Origin: Micropterus salmoides
Taxonomy: Eukaryota > Chordata > Actinopteri > Centrarchiformes > Centrarchidae
Direction of reading: 5' to 3'
Assembly (NCBI RefSeq): GCF_014851395.1
Contig: NW_024040817.1
Coordinates: 19,990,519-20,054,518 of the forward strand
DNA: 64,000 bases
Shown here: positions 1-13,800 of the stretch, in pieces
Layout: every line of letters begins with the position of its first letter
Numbering within the stretch: position 1 is the first letter of the stretch
Position numbers and translations under genes: made by a program
The notes under the pieces: model-generated
Database searches by the model: none
What the model saw: only the letters and a program-made list of their open reading frames with translations
Told to the model about the DNA's origin: nothing

Positions 1-160
1 GAAAGTAAAGGGAGGGAAAGAGAATAGCAAGAGAGAGAATGGCAAGAGAGAGAGCGGCGAGCAGGGGAGAGGCAGCAGGCTTAGATAAGTATCGAAAGGG
101 ACGAAGCTAGAGAGGCAGGGAATGTAGAGGGAGAAAGTGGAGAACAGAATGACTGGGGAT
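1..160. repeat. Purine-rich GA stretch
   Basis: Nearly pure G/A sequence with gagaga and gggagg runs. Low complexity; no gene seen. Confidence 0.6.
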
Positions 161-377
161 GATTTATTAAAACTGAACGAGGCGGCACTTCAGAGACAGC
201 TGCCACTTTTCACCGAGTTTCAGACGGGGTGAGCGACAGTGACACATCAGTCAATAGGAATAAAAACTTTGGCATAAAAAGTGTTTGGCAAAAAAGTTGT
301 TCAAACAATGTTTGATAATCTGGCGGTAGAGGTCACTGAGGTTGTAGATACCCAGAAAATACTAAGACATTAAAATT

Positions 378-686
378 CTTTAAATATCCCGGTGGTATGG
401 TGCCGTGATTTGGGGTTCATTGTTCAATTCCTCACCGTTTCTGTTCATTGTTCTCGCTGTGTTCTTGTAGTTTTTCACTCTGAGTCTGTTTACCCGTAGC
501 AGAGCAACAATACCGACAAATAATCCCAACGCTTGCAAGGACACACTCCCAGTCACTCTGAAATGGAGTAAGCGGTTTAAGGGGGAGAATGAACAAGAGA
601 CATTTTCACCCACTGCAGCGCCAGCACACAAAACAACTGTCACCAGCACTAAAATGTGTGCCTTCTTCAGTGGCGTAGTAAAGATT
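378..686 (-). CDS. Possible 3'-terminal exon of an unidentified membrane protein
   Basis: On the minus strand a pyrimidine-rich tract ending ttgtag just above 686 looks like a splice acceptor. The frame after it runs to a stop just below 380. It has a hydrophobic stretch (HILVLVTVVLCAGAAVG), then NVSC, a second hydrophobic stretch (LQALGLFVGIVALL) and a basic, polar tail ending YHRDI. The reading from the apparent acceptor has no ATG of its own, which fits an internal or last exon. A minus-strand AATAAA lies at 163-168, about 210 nt beyond the stop. I do not recognise the family. Both the splice site and coding status are inferences from one open frame of about 100 codons. Confidence 0.25.
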
Positions 687-3679
687 TTACCTGCCTACAA
701 GGGACAGACAAAATAAAAACATAATGGAAACAAATCCTGTAACTTTATAAGCACTCAGTACACTTTTATGTGACCTTTTAAAGCAATATGAGATGACTTA
801 TGAGAGCTCGCAAGACAGCAAATCATCACCAGGTTTCAAACACAAACTGCATTGGCAGTTGGGCATGTGTGAACTGGTAAATGCAACCTTATCTGCCTTC
901 ATCCACTAGTGTAATGGGGATATAGTTTCTTCAAAGTCCCTTCTCATTAAATATTTACACAATTTAATCTGCCTCGTGCACATATTGTGTCTGCAGTGCA
1001 CCTGTGGTTGTATGTGCATGAGTGTGTGTGGGTCTTTGCACTAGGGGATGCCCTTGGGTGGTTCATTGAGTTGATGGAGAGATTCGGATCACAGATTTTC
1101 TGTAAACCCACTGAGCCGTGTCGCAGGAACAGGCAGTCAGACATTTTGTGATGCCCCTGGAAGCACTTGTAATCTGCTGGAGTGCAACTTTGATAACCCA
1201 AACGTCAACATATGCTAGGCCTCACTGGGCTGACGGCCTGTAGTTTGGGGGAATTTGCTTGTAATTTTAATGAAATCCCATATTTCATCATTGCTTTGAG
1301 ACCTGAGGTGAAATTGATTCTATGCTCCCTTTAGTTATTGGGGCTAGATTAAATAGTCTCTTTGCAGAGAAAATAAATAGACTTCATTTCCCAAGCAGAA
1401 GCAATTTATGCTAAGTAAACACACTTTAGGATGTCATGTTCACAGACAGATGGAAAGTTATCGTTCACAGACAGGCAGGGAGAGTCATGGAGGTAGAAGA
1501 AAGGGTAGAGATCAAAACAATGAAAGTGTGTGTCTTAAGAGAGAAACAGGCAAAAGTAATTAAAAAAAATGGAGAAACAGAACAGGTGCAGATGAGGTAT
1601 AAAGTAAAGCAGAAGAGAAAAAAATCTGACTGCTAAAAAGAGTCGGTACTTGCCGGAGATGAAGTGTAAAAAACAAGACCGAAGGTTCCTGAGGCAGCAA
1701 ATGTGAGTGAGGCAGAGGGAGGCAGGCAGGACAGAGGAGGAGAAACAGAGGACAGAGGGAGTGATACGAGCTTCAAAGGATGAGAAATGAATCTCCAGTT
1801 GACAGCAGATAGGGGTCAGTTATGAGTGTCCCCCTCTCTATCCTCAGTGGGAGTATAGTCCAGTGCTGAGTTATCAGCTGCCAGTCCCCTGCCCAGGTCC
1901 TACAGACACAAGGTGACCTTCTGTGAATCAGCCACTCGGTGGCAGGGAGCTGCAGACTGCTGACAGTGACAGGTGTTCACTTTCAGCTCCCAGCTCCCAC
2001 CGGCGCAGTGTCATTATGGTTTATTCATTCATTCTGAATTTGCGCAAAACTTTAAAGGGTAAAAAGGTCCCCCGCAGGGAGGACATGAATCAAGCATTCT
2101 GCCCATGCAGTACAGTAATCATTGCTTTGTTGTAAAAAGGGCTGAAATGTACATTCAATGGGGGAAATCACACCAGACCCTGTCAGATTCACTCAGAAAC
2201 GTTGTGAGGCCAATTAGGAGGGTGTTCCTTAAAAGACAGAGCTTTAAAATGGGTTAGGAAGACAAAAACTAAAGTTATGACTTGCTGCATTTCCTGACTG
2301 CCTAGGATAATGTATTTTCAATAGAGTCTGCTTTTCCATAGAAAGCGCTAACGATTGTAATATATCAGTGAGATGTGAATTTAATGTGCTGAGGTTCCTA
2401 AAGATCTGGAGGGTTTTCTTTTAATTTACTGTCAAGACACAATTTCCCCATTCCATTATGAACACATTTTAAGTTCATCACCAGCCACAGGAAAAGATTC
2501 ACCTCACAGAACGTCCACCCCTGCAAAAAAAGAACGAAAAAAAGATTTGAACTTCAAAATAAAGCATTAAAAAGACTGGTAGATAAAGTTGTTAGATATT
2601 TTCAGGAACTTCTCAAATCTAAACCCGATAAGAAGCTGTAGTACGATGCTAGTCACAACCTGAGTGCAGAGGAAGATAATAAAACTCCTCTGTCATGCAG
2701 CAGCAGTTGCCAGTCGCTCATTTGAGAGCAGGACTTTGGTGCTGCAGCTGCTGATGATAAAGGTGAAAAGCACCAGTGTGCCGACCAGCTCTGAACAATT
2801 GCATTGTCCCAGGGCTTTTGATTAATATGAAGGGTGGCTGAGGAACAATAGCAGTGTTATCAGGAGCAAACAGAAGGAGACTGGGGCCCTCAAGCTCAGC
2901 AGGGACCCCGTGGGTGGGTCCCCATGCCACGTGGCTATGATTCACACAGCTGGATTGATAGTGTCTGATGTGTTTACCTATGTGTGTGTATTTCTGCATG
3001 CATGTGTGCTTATGCTCACAACTGGGATGGAGGGAATTATGTTCACCCCATGATTGAAAATCTCTCTTCCACTGCACTTATCTGCTGATTGGTTTGACCT
3101 TGCTGACACAATCCATTTGTTTTACCCACTACAACCGAAAAAGAACCTCCATCACACTGCATTTCACAGCTTCACCTATTTATGATCTAAATATTTCAAA
3201 GTGAAAGAATCAGATGAGGGCAGATACGTATTTGCCCGATGTGGGAGTTCCTTTGAAGACCAAGCAGTGGCAAATACCATCATCATTTGAAGTCTAAACA
3301 TGCACTTTTATCTTTGGCAGCTGGGTGATAATTCCCTATGATGATTAAATGCCTTGCTTCTAATTACAAATATTACACTGTTTCCCTACAAATGAGGCTG
3401 ATCTACAGCTCACTCTTCCAAGTCTATCAATCCTTTGGGTGTTTGCTACCCAAATGATGTCCCGCAAGAAAAAGCACAAGAGAGAAAAGATTCTTTATCA
3501 CAACCCTCCCCCCACCCGGAATAAACCATCAGCAGCTGTCACATTCATTTAAGAAGAAGCCAATTATAGCAATTTGACAGTTGTGCTCATTTCTGAACAG
3601 ATCCCGTTTTGAAGGAGCAGCCCTGGCGTTCTGCCTGGCACTCAGAACTTTGGGCCTGAGGCAGCTTCGTTTGCATGCC

Positions 3680-3780
3680 ACCCTCCTCTCCTCTGTTTTC
3701 TCTCTCACCCTTTTTTGACCCCCCTCTTCCTCTCCCTCTCTCTCTCACCGTCTCTTTCTTACCACCGCATCCCCCCCAAT
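3680..3780. repeat. Pyrimidine-rich tract
   Basis: C/T-rich run with tctctctc and ccccctc. Low complexity, with possible triplex-forming potential. Confidence 0.5.
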
Positions 3781-4168
3781 CATGAATCAGAAGTGAAACA
3801 AACAAGTTAGATGCTCACTGGACTGAATGTGATGCGTTGCCTGGACGACAGAGGGACAGGCCCGGGGAGTCTGGTGCTGGATGACAGATTGGAGAAAAGT
3901 GAGGAGGTGGATGTGTGTGTGTGGTTGTGTGTGTTTCTTTAGACACTCCCATTGGGCCCCCTGGCTGGCGAGGACAGACTGCTGAGTGGGCTGATTGGCA
4001 CATAGACAACATCCCCCACCCCCCGCTCATCTCCCCTCTCGTCTTTCTCCTCCCTCGCTCTGTAATGCTGATGATACGTTCTGCTCTGGGTCTACTTCAG
4101 CTGCATAAACAAGTAGATGGCACGTTGTCCTGCAACCTTGGTATGGTCATCCAGCATACACACTACAA

Positions 4169-4171
<3 letters not shown>

Positions 4172-4246
<75 letters not shown>
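4172..4246. repeat. (CA)n microsatellite
   Basis: Uninterrupted AC/CA run of 75 bp, about 37 units. Confidence 0.98.
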
Positions 4247-4248
<2 letters not shown>

Positions 4249-5661
4249 CACTACTTAAAAGAATAACACACTTGGCCTCAAAGATAAGACTGGCCTCGAT
4301 CCACTATTAGCATCCAGGAAGAGTGCAGCTCAGCACACTGATCTCAACAACAGCAATTCTTACTTTAGAGCAGGAAGAGCACAGCGCCGCACAAAAGAAA
4401 CTTTATGTAAGTTTGTCTCTAAAAGCACGGCTCAACAATAAGGATTGCCCATACACGCACACACAAAAAACACACACATGAAGCATAGTCACCAGGCAGG
4501 AAATCAGAGAGGCCGCTGTGAACACAGGTCAGGCAAGTGAAAAAACCCATTAATGTTGAACTTGTAAAGGCAGCCTTTTTTCACTGCTTTAGGGCAACAC
4601 ACTCTTGGTTCTTTTCAAAGATCCCAGTAAGACAGTGTGACAGTGAGCCAGCATGCACAAGGACCCTGAAACAAAAGTAGCTAAATGAAATTCAGCCATC
4701 ATTCATTTTATTGTTCACACCTGTGCTTTTCCAGCTGTGACACATCTACTACAACCACTGCTACAAAGCTAAGTTGCTAATTAGCAGAATTGCTCAGCCA
4801 CAGCAGATCTCTCTGCATTTTAATATCATGAAACAACTAATAGCGCTCCAACAAGACCAAATCATCTGTGACAAAGAATGAAGATCAGAACATGTGATCA
4901 GAAGGTAAAACTTACCAACAGGTATTTGACAGAAAAGTACATCTTGCATATATCCCTGTGTGACTCAACTTTGTAGGTGACGCAAAAAAGTTGCGTCCGT
5001 TTTATCAAGTGTTTATATTATTTATCTACTTCCTTTACACAAGCTCTTGCTTCGTTTTACTTGTGCCACAATTACCCATTTCTTTATTCACTGATTTTTA
5101 GAACTATAAGACAACCAAATAAAATTGATGCATCTTTTGTCAATCTGCTTCCTATTACATGAGTGACAGGGTCGTAGATGAACACAAAAGTTTCTGCCAA
5201 AGTTTAGAAGAGTTTTGGTCATTTCTAGTGAGAGATTTCTGTCTGTTGTTTTGTCTGAGCTTTTGTGATTCGTTTCAAGTGGGTGGGGATCAGTTGGAAA
5301 AAGGTGTTGTCACATATTTTTGTCCAATTTAGAGTTTTGATAGATATGAATCTGTAATCTGACCGCAATTGTTGGGCTGTTTGCTTATTTTGATAAGCAG
5401 TCAGTCAAATCTGATCAAACCACAACCACACAGTCCTTATGAAGCGATGAGTTATTGAGTTTTACATTCTCAGTAAATAATACCTACTGACATTATTTTC
5501 TGAACATTATCTGCGATTGCTGCTTTTTTCATAAAGAAATGCTTAAAATTTCAAACACATTTTCAATGGCTTTATGGAATCTTTACTCTTCAGGCAAATT
5601 CTGTAAGCACAACATAATGCAAAAACTGCACAAAGCACCACAAGCTCAGTCTGATGGAGAT

Positions 5662-5721
5662 CACGCACGCACGCACACGCACACACGCGCGCACACACAT
5701 ACACACACACACACACACACA
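5662..5721. repeat. Imperfect (CA)n/(CG) microsatellite
   Basis: Alternating purine-pyrimidine tract mixing CACG, CGCG and CA units, about 60 bp. The CG steps make it a plausible Z-DNA former. Confidence 0.9.
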
Positions 5722-6759
5722 GCAGCAGTCTCTGGCACAGAATCACAGAGGGCGTGCCAACTGTCTTAGTTCTGACCATTCCAGCACACCATAAATGCTG
5801 TGCAAAACTCTCTGTACAAGGTGAAAAGGGTCACACTGACAACAGAGTCTGAGCAGAATGGATGCCCCCTCCTTATCCATCACGTCGTTTTGGCCATATA
5901 GATCAAATGTGCTTCTTTCTTGATAGTCCACAGTATTTTCTTTGCCACGGTCTTTTCTCTTTCTCCCTGTGTGTCTCAGTCTAAGCTACTCATGTATACA
6001 CCCACTTCCAAAACAGACTGCAGGCTTGCCAATGTAAAATATTAACCAGAATGCTCAATGAGGGAAATCGGACTGGTCTAAGGAATAATAGACCGTTCCT
6101 TCATATCATGACCAAGGTCATAAAAGAGGCCTAACCTTCACTATCGGAGTCACTAATTGATAAATATTTTCATTCCTTATGGCTGAAGGTCATTGTGTGT
6201 CTTCTGCTCTATGGGAAGCTAATAAGCTAAGGGAGCGTGTGGGCCAGAATCCATCTCCATTAAATTAAAGGAGCCTGGTACCACAACGTGACCTCTATTC
6301 ACTATGATTTATTGCAAGAACAGAGTAAATGAACATCAAGCACAAAGGACACACAGATAATGAAATGATTGGCCTGACAGTTAAACCAGTTCAGATGTGA
6401 GAAAAGCTGTAATTGAATAGAGTTGTAGAGAAGTAAAAGGCCCGGCAAACGTTCCATGCATCACTATTGTGTGGGTCTAGCGCGTTATTAGTCCATTGAC
6501 AAACTCAGCATGCATGTCAGCTGTTTGCTTTTAGTGGTTAGATGACCTGCTCAAATAAAATGGCTTTCATTAGTGGGAAGTGGGAACAGAAGCCAGAATC
6601 TCGCAAAGTGATGCATCAATCTCAAATGTGTTTTTCAGCTCAAGCTATGAACCCTTCATCCAAATAGATCAGAGGACCCGGAGCTATTGTCTACTAAAAA
6701 AAGGAGATTTTATTTGTCATCTTATACTGCAGGAAAGTGGAGAGGGAGACAGCATATAG

Positions 6760-7047
6760 GGGTGATTCTGGACAGAGAGCAGGACCCAGTTTTGCTGGTC
6801 AGTTTGGGCCAAAATTGGCTCCAGAAGGATTTAACCACCGAGCTATTTGAGGGCACCACCCCACTTTATTGGTTCCCTTCTGCAATCAGCATGGATCAGA
6901 TTGTTATCCCCATTAAAGTGCAAAGGCATTACTCCATAAGCCAGACACTTAACCCCTAGTTGCTCCAGAGGCGTGTGACTTCTGACATATATAGCAATTG
7001 TCAGTCGCTTTGGATAAAAGCGTCAGCTAAATGAGTAAATGTAATGT
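6760..7047 (+). repeat. SINE-like element with fish-type 3' tail
   Basis: The tail at 7000-7047 (tcagtcgctttggataaaag, then cgtcagctaaatgagtaaat) is a motif I know from the 3' ends of teleost SINE/LINE-derived repeats. Upstream, acttaacccctagttgctcc also recurs in fish repeats. The 5' limit is uncertain. Confidence 0.55.
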
Positions 7048-9034
7048 ACTCCTATGCTAGGTAGTGTAATTAAATAGGGTGTGTTCCATACAGTCACTAG
7101 ATGGCGTTCTTTACTTGAACTGTTTTCATCTGATCTTCCTGCCTATGGCACTGAGTCAAATACTGACTCATGCTGTTCTTCAAATCGGCTTGACTCATGT
7201 TCTTCAAATCCACCAAATGAGAGAGATCTACATCATAAGCTCTGCAGCTGCTGAGTCCAACTGCAGATTATCACAAAGGCCAGTGATCTGCCTCTGACCA
7301 ACAAATCAAGAACCTCTGCAGCCCTATTTAAAAGGGACAAAGACGCTGGAATTGCTATGGATTTCAACAAACCCCTCAACCTTTGTTTATTTTTAGAGCA
7401 ATTTAGTAGGACAATGCTCCAGTTGGGTTAAGACTTAACAAAAACCCACATGTACTGTAGGTTAGTAGAAAAACTGTTGCTTTTAATGCAAAAGCAAAAA
7501 AAATCGGCTGTTCCCTCACAATGGAAAGAGTAAATCGGTACTTGATTTTATATTTATTAAGCTAGTTTTGCCACTAATTTAGGAATCAAAAGCAAACAGG
7601 GCATGTTGCTTTTGTAAAATAATCAATAGTTTGAATGGAGGAAAGGTTGAAAACGCAAGACCTGTACAAGAGCCCTCTTTGTAGCAGTGAAAGCTGCAGA
7701 TCGCTATCATGGAAACGAGACCCTTTCTGTTCCGGATGGGGGCACATTAGCCTCAGAGAGAGAGAGAGGTGTCAATTGGTTTCAACTAGGGAGAAGAAAA
7801 GGAGAAGGAAAGAGAGGGAGGAATAAAAAGACATTGGCAAGTTCCCAAGTAGTGCAGGTGTCTGCTTAACAACAGGCTGCACACAGGCATGTGTGGTCCA
7901 GGCAGACCAGGACCTACGAGACGATGGGAAAACAAACCAAGCCTATAATGGCAAACCCACAGAGGGAAGGGCTGTTTGTGGCGCATTGTGCATTCATGCA
8001 GTGGACGAATAGATCCTTTGAGCATTCTTGTGGACATCAAGACAGGATTTAAGACACTGAGTGACTTCAGAATTTGTCAAATCTATCCCAAGCTCCAGTA
8101 AAGCTACATGATATACCCGCACTCCCTAAATCATCGTCAGGGAGCTGAAAAATCTGAAACTCATCCAAACATCCATCCATCCAAAACCAAGTCTGTAGTC
8201 TTAAAAAAGAAATACCTCATACTTAATTTGCCTGACGTATCACATAAATAAATCTATTGAATAAACTTAATTCCTTAATTAAAATCCCCATCCATGCTGT
8301 AAAAATGAATCACCTGTAAAGACAATGAAAGTTGTATTTGTTGATGTGTTGCAATGTGAGCACATGACAAATATAAATAAACACATTTTCCACTTAGGTG
8401 TTTATTATTAACACGTATTCTGTTGTATTATGTTATGGTCAGTGTATGCGATTCTGGAGAAAGCTTGTTGCCATTTGAACTTGACAGCCAAACACACCTT
8501 TAGTGCTCCTTCAGAAACTCCACCGCCCATAATCATGAAGCATTGCCAAGGCAACAATATTAACTACTGGGAAATATTGCAGCTGAAGCAGAACAAACAT
8601 AACATAAATCGTCATCAAACGAATGACATGCAAGCACACAAACACAGCAACCAAAACACAACGAAGTAAAAACAAGTAAGTTAGTTGTTTAGATCGTTTT
8701 TTGCATAACTACAGTGAAGGTAGCGTTACCTAGCATAGCATTTTGAATTATGGATCAATCCATATAATTGCACTGTGCTAGTTTTTAGGTCTTTGTGGTG
8801 ATAAAACTCTTTGCAAACATACGGACAAATACCATGATAAACAGTGAACAACAACACAGCAAGTGATGTAACTTTAGCTAAGTTGTGGGTTATCAAACTG
8901 TCGCTACAGTAGCAGCTGTGAAGCTAACATGCAGACAGGACCCAGTTTCCTAGAGCCAGCAACAGTTCCAGACAGCAATACTCCCAACTCTCCTGCTACA
9001 ACAGACAAAACAATACTGACAGACTGTTCTGTGA
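7048..9034. other. Intergenic sequence, nothing recognised
   Basis: A/T-rich non-coding sequence with short open frames only. Confidence 0.4.
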
Positions 9035-9905
9035 AACCATAGACTGTATACCAGAAGTGGACATGACCAATTGGTTTGTGGAAGTGTCGAGTTTGGCATT
9101 TTGTTCACTATCTTGGTTTTTTGGAACCAGACATCACGGACCCGACCATATTTAGACTAGCACGTGGGAGCTAGCTAGCTTGGTAAGGCAACCAAAATGT
9201 TACAATTAACTGTCATGAACTGAATACACACTGAGAAAGCGTCAAAGTTATTAGGCAAAAACACCGACAGCACTCATAAACAGGTTTATGTCCTGTTAAA
9301 TACGATTTTTCAGTGGTGCAACGTAAATGTACACAGTGCAGTTTATAGGAGTTGCCTCAATCCTGATTGACAGGTTGCTGTGGTAGCGACCAAAAGCACA
9401 AGCTGTCGTCTGTTTTCCTCTAACATTGGAACATAATTTACAAAATGAACATCATGCTGTATTAAAGAAGACTTGAAACGGTTGAGACCATAAACGCATT
9501 AGATTGTTTCCAATTTACAGAAGGCTGTGTATAAACACTGGATTTTGTTTTTTCAGCGCACACAGAACAGACAGCTTGCAAATTGTATTGGTTAGCTTTC
9601 TCCATAATTGCACCACCTTTAAAGTTTGTAGTGTGTAAAGCTGATGATACACGGAGCAACTTTTAGAGCAATGGTGCTGGGCAATGTTGCCGTCAATGGT
9701 AATGAGTAAAGATTACTACCATAATCCCCTTCCCCCACCCCGCCACTCATCCCACCCTGCCGCTGTCCATTCAAAACATAGTCGGACTCACCAGCAAGAT
9801 TGCCCAGCAACATTGCTGAAAAAGTTGCCCAGTGTATCATCAGCTTCAGTTTTAATAGCTTCTAGTGGTGAGGGTTGCGAATGGCAAACCTACAGTCTAT
9901 GATTG
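9035..9905 (+). repeat. Dispersed repeat copy A (ccatagactgtata family), interrupted
   Basis: Shares blocks in order with 52196-52690: ccatagactgtata, cctgattgacaggt, ttttcctctaa, atgaacatcatgctg, gagaccataaac. A hairpin element (9638-9846) sits inside it. Probably a non-autonomous element; class unknown. Confidence 0.6.
9638..9846. mobile_element. MITE-like element with about 50-bp terminal inverted repeats
   Basis: The left end aagctgatgatacacggagc and the right end, read in reverse complement as aagctgatgatacactgggc, match over about 50 bp with few mismatches (both run on into gctgggcaa). About 209 bp, no coding capacity. It lies inside repeat copy A. No clear target duplication was seen. 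Confidence 0.75.
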
Positions 9906-10238
9906 CAACCAGCGGCTCAGGGTGCATTAACGTGCTCCTCGGATGGTCCTATTTGCCAAGTTGTGAAGTTGTTCTTATGACTTCAGTGTGTGTTCAACAT
10001 GGACGCTGCTACAAAGATGTGTTTGATTAGCATTATCAGAGCATATAAACAACACGCAGACATCTAGTTCACTCTACATGGACAGCAAACTAACCGTTAT
10101 AACTATATCACACAAATAATACCTGTGGGCCTCCATATGTCCAAATTTCTCTTCTTACATCTAATAAACGAGTCGACTACTACTACTACTAACATTACTT
10201 GGTCTTCTTCTTCGTATGTATTCAACGTAGTGACAAAA

Positions 10239-10462
10239 CCATAGACTGTATATAAAAATGACAAAACGCGCTCTGTAGAGCCCTTTGACCGTGGGCTACT
10301 GTAGAAACATGGCATGGTCCATTTAAGAGGACGCGCAGTGTATGTCGATATTAATGGCTCTTTCTAAGGTAATAAAAACACAAGGTTCATTATGTAAAGT
10401 TTTTATACACCACTGAAAACACAGCATAGGTCCTCCTAAATATTATACACTGAGCCTTTAAG
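10239..10462 (+). repeat. Dispersed repeat copy C (ccatagactgtatata family)
   Basis: Begins with the same accatagactgtatat motif as the copies at 9035 and 52196. Ends near actgagcctttaag. Typical of fish intergenic repeats. Confidence 0.5.
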
Positions 10463-10703
10463 TATGCTGACATCTCAAATAGTGACGCCCTTTACGTACA
10501 GACTTCTAGCTCACATTGTCAGCTCATAAATATGCCACAGGCGGTTTGTTTAAGCAGCTCTGTCATTTAATTTACTGACAATAATAGGATGAACTTCAAC
10601 TAACTATGACACCAAGATGAGATGTTGAGGACACACAATGAGAAACATCCCCTTTGCGTTCAAGAGACAATTTTTATATCAAGCGAGACGAGAGAACCCT
10701 CAA

Positions 10704-10867
10704 GTAACGTTATGTGGATATATTCTGGAGTGTTGTAACGTTATGTGGATATATTCTGGAGTGCTGTAACTTTATGTGGATATATTCTGGAGTGTTGTAA
10801 CGTTATGTGGATATATTCTGGAGTGTTGTAACGTTATGTGGATATATTCTGGAGTGTTGTAACGTTA
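10704..10867. repeat. 31-bp minisatellite, five copies plus partial
   Basis: Units start at 10704, 10735, 10766, 10797 and 10828, with a 9-bp partial at 10859. The unit begins gtaacgttatgtggatatat and ends tctggagtgtt. Copies are nearly identical (single-base changes such as gtgctg and actttatg), so the array is young. Confidence 0.97.
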
Positions 10868-13800
10868 GCTTTTGATCACTTAAAACTTGTCACAAACTCA
10901 CGTCGGTAAGTTTTCAGATCCCATCACTACACTCTGAATGTAAAGTTTACCTTCGCCATTTAGTACAGAGTACACACTGACTGAAAGAGTCAACGAGTCA
11001 GAAGAAATCTTTGGTGCAGCCCTACTGCCAGAGGAAAATCGCAGCAGAGACATGACAGCTAACAGTGGTTAGCATAGAGTGCTGCGACAAGCTAATGGAG
11101 GCGATGATGCTACACACACCGGAAGTAGGGTCCAATAAAGTATCTTTTTTCTTGCTTTTTTTATATAGGGAAGTTAGTACGAGGACACATTAATAGGACG
11201 CGATAAGCTAATGTAAACGGTACACTATATCTCAGGAAAAGGACATTTCACCAGTGGCCTGGCTTAGTGAATCTTTATGTGTAACGTTATTTTTAAAAGA
11301 ATAACTTACGCTAGGTCAGAGATTTTATTCCGTGCAACGTCAAACCAGCCCTGTCGTGCTTTTATTATGAAATACCGCACCGGAAGCTGTGTTATTTTTG
11401 TGGTTGCTCTGACAGGTCGCCCAACGTGGAGGAAAGGATGTGGGTTTGCTGACATCTGCAAGCCAGAGGTTTAACTGGAAGGCAACCGGACTCACGAACA
11501 ACGGCCTTAGAAACCTCGAAGCAACTCCGAGACATGTAACTTATTGTGAAGGTAAACTCTGACAAGCTTAGCTCGTATTTTCTTAAGAGAAATGCGCCTT
11601 TGTAACTGTTATTTACCCTGTGTTGAAAGTAGTTTCCTTGCTGGCGATGTCGGTAACTTATAATGCATTCCTGACTTCCTTGCTTGTTTACCGGTGAAGT
11701 CACACAGTCGGCGCGGCGGTTTGACAGCGAAGTTGACTACAGCAGATTTACAAATTACCGACAGGCGAATATTTAGCTACACATAGTCGTTTATCGTAGA
11801 TGTGTCTCTTTGGAAAGTAGAGATTTGGCATTATTCTTCTGAGTCACTGCTGCTCCAATCTGCACGGTCATTAAGAGATCAGATCAAGCTTTCATCCTCA
11901 GCTGACTTTTAAGACAAACTGTGATCTTAACATCAATTAGACGAGAAGACCTGTTGCTCAACTTTGTGTTTATGACTGCAGGCATACTCCTAACAGCCAG
12001 GGACTCACTTACTTAATTCTCTATCCTATATGTGAAACCTATTTCCTCACCAACCGACCGAGAAGATAATGCCTTGAAGTTATTTCAATAGATAGCGCCC
12101 TCGAGTCATTTCTTTCAGTATAGTTGTAAAAGACACTGACTTTTACTTTTGCTTTCAAGTGGAGTATTTTTTTTTTTTTAGCATCCGATCTGCTCAAGTA
12201 AAGCCGGAGAAGAGAAGCAGCATTTGTAAAAGCTCACTGTTTTATAGCACAGTTCAAGTCTGTGTGGGTTTTATTTGGATATGTGTCAGAGACGTTGTGA
12301 TGGGGGAAAAAACCTCCTCACTACCCAGCTTTTAAATGAAGCCTGCCATCAGTCATCGCAGCCTGGCTCCTTTTAAACACTTGCTGTCAGCATTGTATAC
12401 ACAGAATGTTATCAGAAAAGAGATGTTTGTGTTGTTGTGAAGAGTCAGTGATCCCGTCTTACAGGTCTTTTACAAACTGAAAAAGGCCAACCGGTTAGTG
12501 GGGAGTGTTCCTTTGTCAACTGGTGTTTGTATAACCTGTTCCACTAGTACTTGTTGGATATTACACACGTTCTGGCTATTTGTACTTCCGAATACTAAAA
12601 CCTCAGTGCTGACATCTGAGAATCAAGTGACTCCAACGTCAAGCCTAGTTTGTTTCTTCTGTATAACTGCAGCCAGTCTGTATATGTTAATTACTGGCCC
12701 ATCTTTTTCATTGCGCTCTCTTTTTAAAGTCTTGTTAGCGTGACGGGGTGAAACATGCACCACAGATTACAGCCTGGGAAGCAAAGACAAATCTTATCAC
12801 TCGCTTTTTTGTTTCATTCCCTCTTAGCCAAAAAGTGGAGCAGGATTTAAGCTGCATTTTAGGCCTCTGTGCCCTCCTGCTCGTTCCAAACAGCTACCCA
12901 GTAAGGCTATCAGATTCAGAGAGAGTCTGAGGTGTGATGGACAGCTAATAAAAGGGGGTTTTGTCTGCAGGCGTCTCCATTTTGTAACCTCAGGACTCCC
13001 GAGTCGTCTGGCCAGGGTCCAGGCTGGAGTGAAAGGGCTGTGTTGCTGCCTTGAAGGACTCAGCAAAATGTAATTGAGTTTTTCTACCATAGATGTTTAG
13101 ACTCTCGACTGGCACACACCCTTTTTATTTGACAGCATTTTCTCTGAAGTTACAGAAAGTCAAACCTTTCCCAGGATTAACCAGTTTTTGCAGAATTGGT
13201 AAATAACCATCATTGTGCTCCAGAAGAATAAGCACTGCTGGTGTGTGCGCGTGCATCAGTATTGCTGCTAAGCCTGTCTGGCACTGGCTGGCACAACTGT
13301 AAATGGCACCCTGCTCTAATATTAATGCAACACAATTATGTGATTACATTTAATTCAATGTCAACATAGCTAAGTGGTCTGTTTTTACCGCAGCCCTCTT
13401 TCAAATCCTGGCATGCTGAGCTGATCTGTCAGACACAAATGTCTAAATAGCTGTCTTCGTGTGTTCACAAACCCAAGCTAATCCTATTTTTAAATCAAGA
13501 AAAAAAAAAGGTTTCTATCCCACCCAGGTTTTTGGGCAACTACTTTTTGTTTGGCTCAGTGGAAGGAAAATGAAGAACACTTGCTTTTGATACATTGTAT
13601 AGGTTAGGAACATTGCAAAAGCTTCACTGACAATGTGAATCATCAGGTCAAAGTTTTCCAGAACAATTTTAGCTGTAGCTGAAAGTGACATGATATGATC
13701 TTTTGGACAAAAGACGGGGGTGTTCTTACAGCAGGAAAGGTGCTGTGTGAAGTGGCTTAGTGGAAACCTCACATGAAGGTGTAAAAATATACAGCAGCAC

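Larger units (their letters stand above)
687..6640. other. Intergenic sequence, no gene recognised
   Basis: Short open frames on both strands are unconserved-looking and lack splice context. Holds a pyrimidine-rich block at about 3680-3780 and CA repeats at 4172-4246 and 5662-5721. Nothing else supported. Confidence 0.5.
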
